This document shows, piece after piece, positions 16,423 to 26,271 of a stretch of DNA of 64,000 bases. The stretch comes from DATFKA01 sp042095835. Its GTDB lineage: Bacteria > Bacteroidota > Bacteroidia > Chitinophagales > Saprospiraceae. Location of the stretch: contig JBELML010000010.1 of assembly GCA_042095835.1 (NCBI GenBank), forward strand, positions 1 through 64,000. Reading direction: 5' to 3'. The translations under genes were made by a program, and so were the position numbers. Each line of letters starts with the position of its first letter. Position 1 is the first letter of the stretch. The notes under the pieces were generated by a model that saw only the letters and a list, made by a program, of their open reading frames with translations, was not told where the DNA came from and did not search any database.

Positions 16423-17727
16423 GAACTTCTCTAATTGTATACCTCTTGAAGCTTTCAACAGGATAAACGAAGGTTCCATCTCGTTTTCCTGCCACCACGC
16501 TTTCAATTCGTTGACATTTAAGAAGTGTTTTATACCTAAAGTACTGGCTGCTTGTTTAAAAAGCGGGCCTATTAATAGCACTAGGTCAAAATCTGATTTT
16601 CCATTTACCAATTGGGCTATTTTCAAGTGTTCCTGCTCACTTGCTTCCCCTAATTCTAACATATCACCGATGATGACCACTTTCTTTCCATCAAAAAAGG
16701 TCTCCGCAAAAGCATTTAGGGTGACCTCCATACTGCTCGGGTTGGCATTATAGGCATCTAATAGCACTTGGTGCTGGCCCCATTCCACATTTTGCGAACG
16801 ATTATTAGAAGGGATATAACGCTCTAGGGCATATTTAATCTTTCCGTGCGGCACTTTAAAATACTTTCCTAGGCAGGTAGTGGTTTTGAGGTTTTCGAAG
16901 TTATGCATACCTCTCAAGTGAGTATCGGCCTCTACCATCACCCCAGCTTTATCAATAAATCCAACTTTTAAAAATGGAGACTCTTGAAGCAATGCTGTTT
17001 CATAGCCGGGCTCATCAACCGTAGGGTTTTGTGATTGAAAGTAAAAGATACGTTTTAGAATATCTTCAGAAAGATCAGAGAGAAAGGATTCGTCTCGATT
17101 GACAAAGGCAATCCCACGATGCTTTACCAAAAAACGGTATAATTCTGATTTACCTTTCTTAACGCCTTCTATTCCCCCAAAACCTTCTAGGTGTGCTTTT
17201 CCAATATTGGTGATTATGCCATGACTGGGTTCGGCAATCTCGCATAATTGGGTAATTTCTCCTTGATGATTCGCCCCCATCTCAATGATGGCAATCTCTG
17301 TGTCCATAGGCATCGCAAGAAGTGTGAGTGGCACACCAATATGGTTATTAAAGTTTCCTTGTGTGAAATGAGTTGCGTAGTGCGTTTTAAAAACACTAGC
17401 CAGCAATTCTTTAGTCGTTGTCTTACCATTGCTCCCTGTAATACCGATAATTGGAATTTGAAATTGCTTTCGATGATGGTTGGCTAAGTCCTGTAAGGCA
17501 CCTAGGACATCATCTACCAGTATAAATTGGCTCCCTTCTTGGACACTAGGATCATCTACAATTGCCCACGCAGCTCCCTTGGCCAAAGCATCAGCAGCAT
17601 ATTTATTCCCATCAAAATGGGGTCCTTTTAAAGCAAAGAACAGACAAGCTCGCTGAATCTTCCGAGAGTCTGTAGAAACTTGTTGACCAGCACTTAAGTA
17701 TTTCTGATATAACGATGCAAGATCCAT
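16402..17727 (-). CDS. murF: UDP-N-acetylmuramoyl-tripeptide--D-alanyl-D-alanine ligase
   Basis: MurF adds D-Ala-D-Ala to the UDP-MurNAc-tripeptide, the last cytoplasmic step of peptidoglycan precursor synthesis. The 441-residue product shows the Mur ligase layout: N-terminal DSRKIQRACLFFALKGPHFDG, ATP-binding GITGSNGKTTTKEL, then EMGANHQGEI, the central NRDE stretch and C-terminal DAYNANPSSM with VVIIGDMLELG. The last residues LVTDKE and the stop codon lie inside a palindromic repeat, so the extreme C-terminus may differ from relatives. It lies downstream of gldJ on the same strand but behind a strong terminator. Confidence 0.96.
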   Translation of the reverse strand: MDLASLYQKYLSAGQQVSTDSRKIQRACLFFALKGPHFDGNKYAADALAKGAAWAIVDDPSVQEGSQFILVDDVLGALQDLANHHRKQFQIPIIGITGSNGKTTTKELLASVFKTHYATHFTQGNFNNHIGVPLTLLAMPMDTEIAIIEMGANHQGEITQLCEIAEPSHGIITNIGKAHLEGFGGIEGVKKGKSELYRFLVKHRGIAFVNRDESFLSDLSEDILKRIFYFQSQNPTVDEPGYETALLQESPFLKVGFIDKAGVMVEADTHLRGMHNFENLKTTTCLGKYFKVPHGKIKYALERYIPSNNRSQNVEWGQHQVLLDAYNANPSSMEVTLNAFAETFFDGKKVVIIGDMLELGEASEQEHLKIAQLVNGKSDFDLVLLIGPLFKQAASTLGIKHFLNVNELKAWWQENEMEPSFILLKASRGIQLEKFLVTDKE

Positions 17728-17761
17728 ACTACAAAAACAGATATTTCGACAAATATAACAA

Positions 17762-17802
17762 TCAAAAGGGCAAAATGGAGAGATTCCATTTTGCCCTTTT
17801 GA
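17762..17802 (-). terminator. Terminator between gldJ and murF
   Basis: Perfect 18-bp arms (17762-17779 and 17785-17802) with a 5-nt loop; the stem contains AAAAGGGCAAAATGG. It lies 22 bp past the gldJ stop on the - strand and so separates gldJ from murF transcription. Confidence 0.88.
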
Positions 17803-17823
17803 AGTTCTATATCAAATCTTGAT

Positions 17824-19356
17824 CTAGTACCTTCTTTTGATTTTCTTTTGTTTAACCCCAAATTTAGAGGCATTCCCAGTTTTGCTTCTTGCGTCAGCAG
17901 ATTCTCCACCTACTCTATGCATAGCACATCTGAATCCGATGGTAGCATCAGCCTGATCTTCATCTTTGAACCTACGCTCTCCAGGTGACAACCAATATAG
18001 ACGATCTGCCCAAGACCCTCCTTTAATAACACGCGCGCTATCACCAATTAGCGTAAATCGATCTGTTTCGTAAACGATATCAGCTGGCGTATCATCTTCT
18101 TCCGTTGGTTTTTCACCATCCTGGTAATTTCGAGCGTTTGCAGTACGGATATTATCTCTACGAGACAGCTCATCATCTGTAAGGTATCTATATTGGATGC
18201 GGCCTAGATTATCTTTCTCTACAACCGTTAAATCATCTGGGTTGCGATCTACTACCTTGAATTCGTTTCCACGAAAAGGGTTCAAATCTTGGGTTTCTAC
18301 ATCAGAAAGTGTAGAACTGGTCAATGGACGATATACATCCAATACCCATTCATTGACATTACCTGCCATATCATACAAACCAAAATCGTTAGGAATAAAC
18401 GAGCGTACTGGAGCAGTCTGCGCCGCGTCATCGTTTGGACGACCTGCCATACCTTGATAATCCCCTTTGTTACGCTTGAAGTTAGCTAACATAAGTCCCT
18501 GGTATTTATCTCTTTTTTGATAACGAACAGAGGTTCCATTCCAAGGTAATGATCTGCGATCTGTGATATTTTCGTTTCTGCTACTTTCTAGGTTCCCTAC
18601 AAGGGCAAGTGCGGCATACTCCCACTCTGCTTCCGTAGGTAGTCGGTAACTAGGCAATAGGATACCATCCGTTTTGCGAACACCACGATTCTCACCGGTA
18701 CGAAGATCTTTAATACCCTTTTTAGATACGCCTTCGTATTGACCAAAAAGATAGGCATCTGTATTGTAGTGATCATCATCTTTTTGCTCAACATTCGCCT
18801 CCAGATAGCCGCGCTCGATCAAGATCATTTCATTGACCCGATCGGACCTCCATCTAGCATAGTCATTGGCTTGTTTCCAACTTACACCTACCACCGGATA
18901 ATTATCATAGTTAGGCATACGGAAGTAGTTGTAAACCATTGGCTCATTATAAGCCAACTCCTCCAACCAAACTAGGGTATCGGGAAGTGATGATCTAGAC
19001 ACTTCTGGATAACTTTCGCCGTATACTCGGCCCATCCAATAGGTAAATTCTCTGTAATCTATGTTCCTCACCTCCGTTTCATCCATGAAGAAGGACTGAA
19101 CGGTCACTCTTCTGGCGACATTGTTCCACTCGTACATGACATCCTCTTGGGTAGCTCCCATAGGGAAGGTACCTCCTTCAACGGGGACAAGGTTGGGACC
19201 AATCTCTTGATCCGCAAATTCAGATTTTTCAAAGCCTCCCCACTTTTTATCGTTGTATTTCCAACCAGTGGTTTCAGAGCGCTCTTTTGTCTTACAGGAA
19301 GTAAAAACAGCTGCCGCTAATAGGAGCAAGCAACTAAGCTTCAAGACCTTTTTCAT
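17824..19356 (-). CDS. gldJ: Gliding motility / T9SS lipoprotein GldJ
   Basis: GldJ is an outer-membrane lipoprotein with a formylglycine-generating-enzyme (sulfatase-modifying factor) fold. It is needed for gliding and for the type IX secretion machinery. The 510-residue product has a lipobox (AAAVFTSC). The FGE-fold landmarks are VPVEGGTFPMGATQED, VVGVSWKQANDYARWRSDR, LPTEAEWEYAAL, FGLYDMAGNVNEWVLD and VIKGGSWADRLYW...GFRCAMHR, followed by a basic C-terminal tail. It could be confused with GldK, but neighbours porU, porV and murF match the gldJ neighbourhood, and gldL/M/N are absent. Confidence 0.88.
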   Translation of the reverse strand: MKKVLKLSCLLLLAAAVFTSCKTKERSETTGWKYNDKKWGGFEKSEFADQEIGPNLVPVEGGTFPMGATQEDVMYEWNNVARRVTVQSFFMDETEVRNIDYREFTYWMGRVYGESYPEVSRSSLPDTLVWLEELAYNEPMVYNYFRMPNYDNYPVVGVSWKQANDYARWRSDRVNEMILIERGYLEANVEQKDDDHYNTDAYLFGQYEGVSKKGIKDLRTGENRGVRKTDGILLPSYRLPTEAEWEYAALALVGNLESSRNENITDRRSLPWNGTSVRYQKRDKYQGLMLANFKRNKGDYQGMAGRPNDDAAQTAPVRSFIPNDFGLYDMAGNVNEWVLDVYRPLTSSTLSDVETQDLNPFRGNEFKVVDRNPDDLTVVEKDNLGRIQYRYLTDDELSRRDNIRTANARNYQDGEKPTEEDDTPADIVYETDRFTLIGDSARVIKGGSWADRLYWLSPGERRFKDEDQADATIGFRCAMHRVGGESADARSKTGNASKFGVKQKKIKRRY

Positions 19357-19523
19357 TCCTTTGTTATATGTTTATTTTAAAAATGACCTCTTTATTTACT
19401 GTGTCAATGTCTGCATGGATGAGTGAGTCAATAAATCTATTGAATCATTAACACATTCATCAATTGGCTAAAACGGCCGCTAAAATAAGTATTATTTCCT
19501 GGTATACAAGCCTTGCTTTTATA

Positions 19524-20540
19524 TCAGTTGAACATCCGGAAACAGTTGGTTCGATCAAGGGATTTTCTCCGCTTATTTACCGCCCTACTATCTTCTAGAT
19601 TAATACTTATAGAAACTTCATGTGCTCCTCCCGTATCCGCTAGGGATAAATCCGAAATTGTCACATCAAAGCTATAAGCAATCCGAAGGGATTGGTATTT
19701 CACACCTCCCATCACAATGACTGCATCTACGTTTTGCTGTGCATGTCTGTACCACAGTCCAGCAAAAACTTTCTCATAGCCTGCATAAGCCCCTACATTT
19801 AGTTGGCTAAACTCTCCTTGCCTTATATACAGGAGATTCGGTGATATAAACGATGCCCCTAATCGATTATTGCCTCTGTTAACACTAAATTCTGCACCGC
19901 CATGAATACTTAATCGCATTGGCCTGCCAAGGTTCAAACTTTCATTGACATTAAACCAACTTTCATCCGCACGATTAATGTGTTTCAGGGAGATTCCTCC
20001 GTAGTAATTGGTGTGATATAAGAGAATACCTGTACCGATATCTAAACTAGTACGATTAAATAGATCGGGAGCATTCTCACCAGTAAGTACGCCTTCTTGC
20101 AGTCCGATGCGGGGATCTAGTTGATCGGCAAAGACCAACTGGTCCCAGTCTAACCTTGTCTGGTGGACTCCTGCTTCAAATCCCAGTTTTAAAAACAGGT
20201 CTCTTGATGCCTGGACTTGGTAGCTATACGTAAAGTTGAAATTATTGGTTTTATAGATACCATCTCCTGCATCATCGGTCAGCACCATTATGCCAATACC
20301 ACTATTTAGGCCCTCCAGAGATTGCTCGTACATGGCCGCATAGGTGCGATAGGCATTTGGCCAACTCGGCCATTGATTCCGGTAACTTAAACTGATCCTG
20401 GGTGCATAGGTCACTCCAGCAAAGGCAGGATTAATCTGAAGAGGATTAGAAAAGAATTGACTAAATATAGGGTCTTGAGCTTGGCTTTTGGCAGCAAGCA
20501 AGCAAAAACTAAGCAATAAAATTCGGACTATTCTATTCAT
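19524..20540 (-). CDS. PorP/SprF-family T9SS outer membrane protein
   Basis: PorP/SprF proteins are 300-350 residue outer membrane barrels of the type IX secretion system. They help deliver or anchor particular cargo, such as the SprB adhesin. This 338-residue product has a signal peptide ending AKSQAQ and the diagnostic DPIFSQFFSNPLQINPAFAG opening, then SYRNQWPSWPNAYRTYAAMYEQ and a C-terminal barrel strand before a short basic tail. It lies 167 bp upstream of gldJ on the same strand. A second family member is at 49832. Which cargo it serves is not evident. Confidence 0.92.
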   Translation of the reverse strand: MNRIVRILLLSFCLLAAKSQAQDPIFSQFFSNPLQINPAFAGVTYAPRISLSYRNQWPSWPNAYRTYAAMYEQSLEGLNSGIGIMVLTDDAGDGIYKTNNFNFTYSYQVQASRDLFLKLGFEAGVHQTRLDWDQLVFADQLDPRIGLQEGVLTGENAPDLFNRTSLDIGTGILLYHTNYYGGISLKHINRADESWFNVNESLNLGRPMRLSIHGGAEFSVNRGNNRLGASFISPNLLYIRQGEFSQLNVGAYAGYEKVFAGLWYRHAQQNVDAVIVMGGVKYQSLRIAYSFDVTISDLSLADTGGAHEVSISINLEDSRAVNKRRKSLDRTNCFRMFN

Positions 20541-20884
20541 TCTATTTCTTACGTATAAATCGTTTCAAAAATTGGACAAGGGGCAAAAAATACTTGGCCA
20601 TATCCTAAAAAACTCCTACACTCCAGGGAAATGTTAATTTTTTTAAGACTTTACAATACCAAACATTTCCTCCCGTTATAGGCGTGTATTTTATTGAAGG
20701 AAAATAGCAGCTAATCATCAGCTGCACTTGTCGTCATTTCTAATCGCTACCTTTTTAATTAATTGAATGATTTATTGTTCAATGGAAAGTAGCACTTCAC
20801 TTATATAGTTGGGTATTGAGCGCTTACTTCTTTCCTGAGAGTATGCTTAAATTTTATTTTTGGAGATAAAATTTGATGATTTTA

Positions 20885-20952
20885 TCTCTAGAAAAGGCAA
20901 AAAGCGGAGTAATAGCCCAGCTATTACGAGCATTTTTAACGTATTCTAGAGA
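20885..20952. repeat. Palindromic intergenic repeat, copy 5 (divergent)
   Basis: TCTCTAGAA (20885-20893) and TTCTAGAGA (20944-20952) close an element with GGCAAAAAGCGG and GAGCATTTTTAACG half-sites around a central GTAATA/TATTAC hairpin. The layout matches the other palindromic repeats, but the sequence is divergent. It lies in the 582-bp gap between the porP and porU genes. The rest of that gap is AT-rich and otherwise holds only the porU promoter. Confidence 0.45.
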
Positions 20953-21040
20953 CAAAAGGGCAAATTTTAACCCGAAGGATAAATTTTTAACATGCTCTTA
21001 GTTGGTCTGAATTGTGCAAGCTCTTCATGGATTGTTTTTG

Positions 21041-21068
21041 TTGCGACAATTTCATTCTACTAACTTTG
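21041..21068 (+). promoter_or_regulatory. Promoter of porU
   Basis: TTG at 21041-21043, a 17-bp spacer and TAACTTTG at 21061-21068 match the Bacteroidota consensus. The predicted start site is about 45-50 bp before the preferred ATG at 21123. An in-frame TTG at 21096 is therefore a less likely start. Confidence 0.6.
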
Positions 21069-21122
21069 TGGTAATTTCATTCAATTATAGGCATTTTGCA
21101 ATTCTCTAAAGTGCAAAAAAAC

Positions 21123-24100
21123 ATGAAGAATTTTCTTACATCACTGCTTTTTTTATTGGCGATTGGTCCGCTATCTGCCCAATTGGCCTCTAATTATAGC
21201 TTTAAAAATACAAGTGTACTACAAGATGGTGCCCTCTTTAAGATGTCTATCACTACTACTGGTCTATATAAATTAAGCTATGATTATCTAAAAGATGAAC
21301 TGGGCGTAGACATTGATAATATCGACCCAAGAAATATTCAAATTTTTTCTAACAAAGGAGGTCTAGCTCCTGAAATCATCGGCGATCAACCTTTAGACGA
21401 TCTGCTAGAGCTGCCCATTCTAATAGAAGGAGAAGCTGATGGCAGTTTTGACAATAATGATTACCTAATTTTCTATGCCCAAGGGCCTGATGTTTGGAGA
21501 TTCAACGAGGAACTAGGGTATTTCGATTTTGAGAAAAACATCTACGATGAGGAGAATTATGTGTTCTTAAAAATTGGTAATAACGAGGGCAGCCGTGTAG
21601 AGGAGACTCCTAATCTTAGTACCACGAATCCTCGCTTCAATAGCTTTGATGATTTTAAAGCCTTGGAAGAAGAAAAAGTCAACCTCCTTCATTTTTGGGG
21701 AGAAACTACCGGAAAAGCCCAAGGGTCTGGTAGAATATGGTACGGAGATCATTTTAGAAACTTACGCTCCTACACCTATGATCAGTCCTTCAACTTTCCC
21801 AACTTAGTGCGTTCTGAACCCATTCACATCAATGCGCGCATGGCACTGAGAGCAGTGCAGCGCTCCACTTTTAGCATCAGCATTGATAACCAAACCCTGA
21901 CTAGTGCTAGAGCATCGCGAGTAGTCACTTTATCTGGCACCAACGACAATATCAATAATTATGCAAATACCGCCATCTTACAAGGGACTACAAGCGCTAG
22001 TTCCGACAATATCAGTGTGACGGTAGAATACCCTTATCCGCAATCGACTAGCGATGGTAGTGAAGGATGGCTAGACTACATTTATATCAATGCCAAAAGA
22101 GCTTTGGTAATGGAAGGTGCCAGCCTTGCTTTCCAGGTCATCGCCAGCAAAGACAATAGCCAAAATAACTACGCAGTAAATGAAGTCAATAGCAGCACGA
22201 TTATCTGGAACATTAGTAAGCCACTAGAGCCAAATGCCCAGGCCTATTCGCTTGGTGGAAGTACCTTGATCTTTGGTACCAACCATACCACTGGAGAAGT
22301 AGAGCGATTTGTAGCCTTTAATCCAGATCAAGTCACGAATACGCCTACTGCTTTAGGTAGTATTCCAAACCAGAACCTACACGCCATAAGCGATATTGAT
22401 ATGCTCATCGTTGCTAGTTCGGAACTTCTGGCAGAAGCAGAAGTTTTAGCCAACCACCGTAGAGAATATTCCAAACTCAGCGTAGCGGTAGTAGATGCCG
22501 ACCAGGTATACAACGAGTTTGCTTCTGGGAGACGCGAACCGACTGCAATCAGAGATATGGCTAGAATGCTATACAATAGGGATACTAGTAATTTCAGGTA
22601 TTTGTTGCTTTTTGGAGATGGTTCATTTGACCATAAAGACATATATGGTCTTGGTAATAATGTTTTGCCCACCTATCAACAAGAGTCTTTCAATCCATTA
22701 TATGCTTTCCCTGCCGATGATTACTATAGCTTGGTTACAGCGGGCAATACAAATCCCTTGCGCGGTTCTTTGAAGCTGGCCGTCGGTCGAATCCCAATTT
22801 CAAAGACACTACAAGCCCAGCAAATGGTGAATAAGATCATCCAATATGATCAGAATCCTTCGGCATTTCAGGAATGGCGCAATCGCATGGTCTTTGTAGC
22901 CGATGATGAAGATAGCAACCTTCACCTGATTGATGCAGATAAAATTGCTGATGACTTTTCTGAGCGCTTTCCTGCCTACAACCTTAATAAAATATACCTA
23001 GATGCTTTTCCACAAGTATCTACTCCTGGTGGGAATCGGTTCCCAGATGTAACGGAAGCTTTGAATCAAGCCATTTTCCAGGGCAGTTTAGTCGTTACTT
23101 ATTTAGGACACGGTGGGGAAAATGGTTGGGCGCAGGAGAGAGTGCTGAATATTTCTGACATTCAGAGTTGGGACAATATCAATCAAATGCCACTTCTGAT
23201 GACTGCGACTTGTTCTTTTACAGGCTATGACGATCCAACTTTTGTCTCTGCGGGTGAAGAAGCGTTTCTTAATCCTAAAGGCGGAGCTTTTGCTTTGATG
23301 ACGACTGTTCGGGCGGTTTTTGCCAACCAGAATGCAGACCTCACCGAAGAAACTTTAGATCAGCTATTTATCCAAGAGAATGGACGTTTCCCGACGCTTG
23401 GAGAGGCCATGATCAAAGCCAAAAATAATCTACCTAATAATAGTGTGACCAATAATTCCAGGAAATTCACCCTCATTGGGGATCCTGCCCAGCATTTAGC
23501 TATACCTGAGTATACTATCAAAACCAGCTCTATTGATGGCAGAGATATCGAAGCTAATCAGGAGACCTTGGACACTTTGGGGGCACTACAGCGGGTAAAA
23601 ATCACCGGTGAGGTCGTTGATGTCAATGGAAATACTTTGAGTGGTTTCAATGGGATCATTTATCCTTCGGTATTTGATAAAAAATTAACGCTCAAGACAC
23701 TTGGCCAAGATCAAGGCAGTCGAGTTCGAGAATATGAGGTGCAGCAAAGCGTAATTTTTAAAGGTAGGGCAAGTGTACAAAATGGTCGATTCGAATTCAC
23801 CTTTATTGTACCCAAGGATATCAACTACACCTTCGGTCCTGGTAAAATCAGCTACTATGCCTCCGATGGCAGCCAATTAATGGATGCCAATGGAGACTTT
23901 GAAAACATCATTATCGGTGGTAGTAGAGCAGATGAAATCGATGATAATGAAGGCCCACTAGTCGATGTTTTTATGAATACAGAGGATTTTGTCTTTGGTG
24001 GTATTACCGATGCCAACCCTACCCTATTGGTTAAATTGGAGGACGATTTTGGTATTAATGTTGTAGGCAATAGCATTGGTCATGATCTCGAAGCTATATT

Positions 24101-24626
24101 AGATGATGATAGCCAGAATGCGATTGTATTAAATGACTTTTTCCAATCGGAGCTCAATGATTTCACCAAAGGAGAGGTCAGGTTTCCACTTGAGCAATTA
24201 GAAGAAGGCTTGCACAGCATCCGAGTGAAAGCTTGGGATGTGGCTAATAATTCTTCGGAGGGCTATACCGAATTTTTAGTAGCAGAATCAGAAGGCTTTA
24301 TTCTAGAGCATGTCTTGAATTATCCGAATCCTTTTACAGACCGTACTTGCTTCCAGTTCGACCACAACAATGCGGGTCAGAATATGGATGTATTGATACA
24401 AATCTTTACGGTATCTGGAAGATTGGTAAAAACACTAGAAGCCAACCTCTTTTCAGATGGTGCGATTCGGCAAGATGACTGTATCGAGTGGGATGGTAGA
24501 GATGATTTTGGAGACCCACTAGCGAAGGGCGTTTACCTGTATAAAGTAAAAGTGCGCGCTAATATCCTAGGTGGAGACCCCATCAAAGGAGAAAGCACTT
24601 TTCAGAAGTTGGTGTTATTGAAATAA
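21123..24626 (+). CDS. porU: T9SS C-terminal signal peptidase PorU
   Basis: PorU is the gingipain-like (C25) surface peptidase that removes the C-terminal sorting domain of type IX cargo and attaches it to anionic LPS. The 1167-residue product starts with a signal peptide (FLTSLLFLLAIGPLSAQ). The C25 catalytic pair is visible as His663 in YLGHGGENGW and Cys697 in LLMTATCSFTGYDD. The C-terminus has an FlgD-like fold (YPNPFTDRTCFQFDH ... KGVYLYKV) instead of a cleavable sorting signal, as expected for PorU. An upstream TTG at 21096 is in frame but would spoil the signal peptide. porV follows in the same direction. Confidence 0.92.
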   Translation: MKNFLTSLLFLLAIGPLSAQLASNYSFKNTSVLQDGALFKMSITTTGLYKLSYDYLKDELGVDIDNIDPRNIQIFSNKGGLAPEIIGDQPLDDLLELPILIEGEADGSFDNNDYLIFYAQGPDVWRFNEELGYFDFEKNIYDEENYVFLKIGNNEGSRVEETPNLSTTNPRFNSFDDFKALEEEKVNLLHFWGETTGKAQGSGRIWYGDHFRNLRSYTYDQSFNFPNLVRSEPIHINARMALRAVQRSTFSISIDNQTLTSARASRVVTLSGTNDNINNYANTAILQGTTSASSDNISVTVEYPYPQSTSDGSEGWLDYIYINAKRALVMEGASLAFQVIASKDNSQNNYAVNEVNSSTIIWNISKPLEPNAQAYSLGGSTLIFGTNHTTGEVERFVAFNPDQVTNTPTALGSIPNQNLHAISDIDMLIVASSELLAEAEVLANHRREYSKLSVAVVDADQVYNEFASGRREPTAIRDMARMLYNRDTSNFRYLLLFGDGSFDHKDIYGLGNNVLPTYQQESFNPLYAFPADDYYSLVTAGNTNPLRGSLKLAVGRIPISKTLQAQQMVNKIIQYDQNPSAFQEWRNRMVFVADDEDSNLHLIDADKIADDFSERFPAYNLNKIYLDAFPQVSTPGGNRFPDVTEALNQAIFQGSLVVTYLGHGGENGWAQERVLNISDIQSWDNINQMPLLMTATCSFTGYDDPTFVSAGEEAFLNPKGGAFALMTTVRAVFANQNADLTEETLDQLFIQENGRFPTLGEAMIKAKNNLPNNSVTNNSRKFTLIGDPAQHLAIPEYTIKTSSIDGRDIEANQETLDTLGALQRVKITGEVVDVNGNTLSGFNGIIYPSVFDKKLTLKTLGQDQGSRVREYEVQQSVIFKGRASVQNGRFEFTFIVPKDINYTFGPGKISYYASDGSQLMDANGDFENIIIGGSRADEIDDNEGPLVDVFMNTEDFVFGGITDANPTLLVKLEDDFGINVVGNSIGHDLEAILDDDSQNAIVLNDFFQSELNDFTKGEVRFPLEQLEEGLHSIRVKAWDVANNSSEGYTEFLVAESEGFILEHVLNYPNPFTDRTCFQFDHNNAGQNMDVLIQIFTVSGRLVKTLEANLFSDGAIRQDDCIEWDGRDDFGDPLAKGVYLYKVKVRANILGGDPIKGESTFQKLVLLK

Positions 24627-24908
24627 TGTTAGCAATGGTGTCCACCATTTAATCATTACAACATTATTCATCTACCGAAGCTTTAGCGTAGGTAGGCAAC
24701 AATCGTCTCTTGCATCAAATTAGTCTTAAAAAAATGTTAATAAAAATGAGAAATAAGATAATAAGCCTAGGAAAAAAACGTAAGATGTAGGAATGTTTCC
24801 CGAAGTCAAAAATATGGCAAGGCTTTTGATATCTAGTTGATTAAGCCCTGTTGTTAAACCATATTCCTAAGTGATTTTAATGAAGGAGAAGCACTTGGAA
24901 TAAAGAAC

Positions 24909-24916
24909 TATATTTG
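24909..24916 (+). promoter_or_regulatory. -7 element before porV
   Basis: TATATTTG at 24909-24916 matches TAnnTTTG and lies 27 bp before the ATG at 24944. It overlaps an in-frame TTG (24914), which argues against that codon as the start. The 317-bp gap after porU also has a weak hairpin AATGGTG/CACCATT (24634-24649) and nothing else recognised. Confidence 0.5.
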
Positions 24917-24943
24917 CAAAAAAAATTTAAAAAGATACCTTCC

Positions 24944-26158
24944 ATGAAGAATTTACTACTTTGTTTAGGGTTGATGATTGTTGCAGTGATAATTACCACA
25001 ACCGATTTAAAAGCCCAGTGTATACCAAGTGACAATGGACTAATCAATCAAGACGGAACGCCTTGTATCAATACCGTAGTTACGGCCGTTCCTTTTCTAA
25101 GAATTGTTGCTGACGCTCGCTCGGGTGCGATGGGCGATGTAGGTATTGGATTAACGCCTGATGCCAACGCTATGCATTTTAATGCCTCCAAACTGGTTTT
25201 CGCAGAAGAAGATTTAGGTGTATCTGCTACTTATACGCCTTGGTTAAGAGCATTAGGTCTTAATGATGTATACCTAGCTTATCTGACTGGCTACAATAAA
25301 TTGAGTGACGACCAGGCCGTAGGCTTTGGACTTCGGTACTTCTCTTTGGGTAGCATTCAGTTCACCGATCCCAATGGACAACCATTAAATACTGGACGTC
25401 CCAATGAGTTCGAAGTTTCTGTTGCTTACGCTAGAAAGCTAACCGAAAGATTCTCCGCAGCTATCACCGGTAAATTCATTTACTCCAACCTGGCAGCAGG
25501 ACAGATCGTAGATGGAGAAACTATCGAACCCGGAGTTGCTGGCGCGGCAGATATTTCGCTAACCTATGTAACGCCTATTGAATTGAACAATGCAGAGTCT
25601 GAGTTGACAGTAGGGATGGCCATGACCAATATAGGATCTAAAATCACCTATACCAACTCCTTGAATCGCGACTTTTTACCTGCGAACTTTGGCATTGGTG
25701 CCGGTTGGAAAATTGATATGGATGAATACAACTCTATCACTTTTGCAGCTGATATCAACAAGCTACTGGTACCTACACCATGCCAGGGCTTAGACTGTGA
25801 TGAGAATAACGATGGTGTTCCTGATTTCAAGGATGAGTCTCCTATTGGTGCCATTTTTTCCAGTTGGTCTGATGCGCCAGAAGGTTTTTCTGAGGAGCTG
25901 AGAGAGTTGATGTACAGTGTAGGTGTTGAATATTGGTACGATCAGCAATTTGCTGTGAGAGCAGGTTACTTTAACGAGCATCGTCAGAAAGGGAACCGTA
26001 AATTCTTTACCGTAGGTTTGGGATTGAAATACAACATCTTCGGTTTAAATTTCTCTTATTTAATTCCGACGACCAACCAGCGTAACCCACTAGACAACAC
26101 TTTACGTTTCTCTCTACTATTCAACTTTGGAGAGTTGGATACTTTGAGTGACAACTAG
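24944..26158 (+). CDS. porV: T9SS outer membrane protein PorV
   Basis: PorV (LptO) is an FadL-like 14-strand barrel that carries cargo from the translocon to PorU for cleavage and anchoring. From ATG 24944 the protein has 404 residues with a signal peptide (LLLCLGLMIVAVIITTTDLKAQ). Family landmarks follow: PFLRIVADARSGAMGDVGIG, then DANAMHFNASKLVFAEEDLGVSATYTPWLR. A Ca-binding-like loop is at DENNDGVPDFKDE, and the barrel ends FSLLFNFGELD. It follows porU in the same direction but has its own -7 element and a strong terminator. Confidence 0.95.
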   Translation: MKNLLLCLGLMIVAVIITTTDLKAQCIPSDNGLINQDGTPCINTVVTAVPFLRIVADARSGAMGDVGIGLTPDANAMHFNASKLVFAEEDLGVSATYTPWLRALGLNDVYLAYLTGYNKLSDDQAVGFGLRYFSLGSIQFTDPNGQPLNTGRPNEFEVSVAYARKLTERFSAAITGKFIYSNLAAGQIVDGETIEPGVAGAADISLTYVTPIELNNAESELTVGMAMTNIGSKITYTNSLNRDFLPANFGIGAGWKIDMDEYNSITFAADINKLLVPTPCQGLDCDENNDGVPDFKDESPIGAIFSSWSDAPEGFSEELRELMYSVGVEYWYDQQFAVRAGYFNEHRQKGNRKFFTVGLGLKYNIFGLNFSYLIPTTNQRNPLDNTLRFSLLFNFGELDTLSDN

Positions 26159-26179
26159 TAACGATTTTTTTATAAGAAA

Positions 26180-26217
26180 GCAAAAAGGGCTAGATCAGTT
26201 GATCTAGCCCTTTTTGC
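26180..26217 (+). terminator. Terminator after porV
   Basis: Perfect 18-bp arms (26180-26197 and 26200-26217) separated by only 2 nt, with GGGCTAGATCA/TGATCTAGCCC in the stem and T5 in the right arm. It lies 21 bp after the porV stop. Confidence 0.88.
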
Positions 26218-26271
26218 TTTTGGAACTTTTTAATCGTAAATTGTATTGATTAGATCGTATAAACCCTAGCG

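Noticed and set aside
17824..19356. GldK as the identity of the FGE-fold lipoprotein
   Set aside because: gldL, gldM and gldN do not follow it; neighbours murF, porU and porV fit gldJ.
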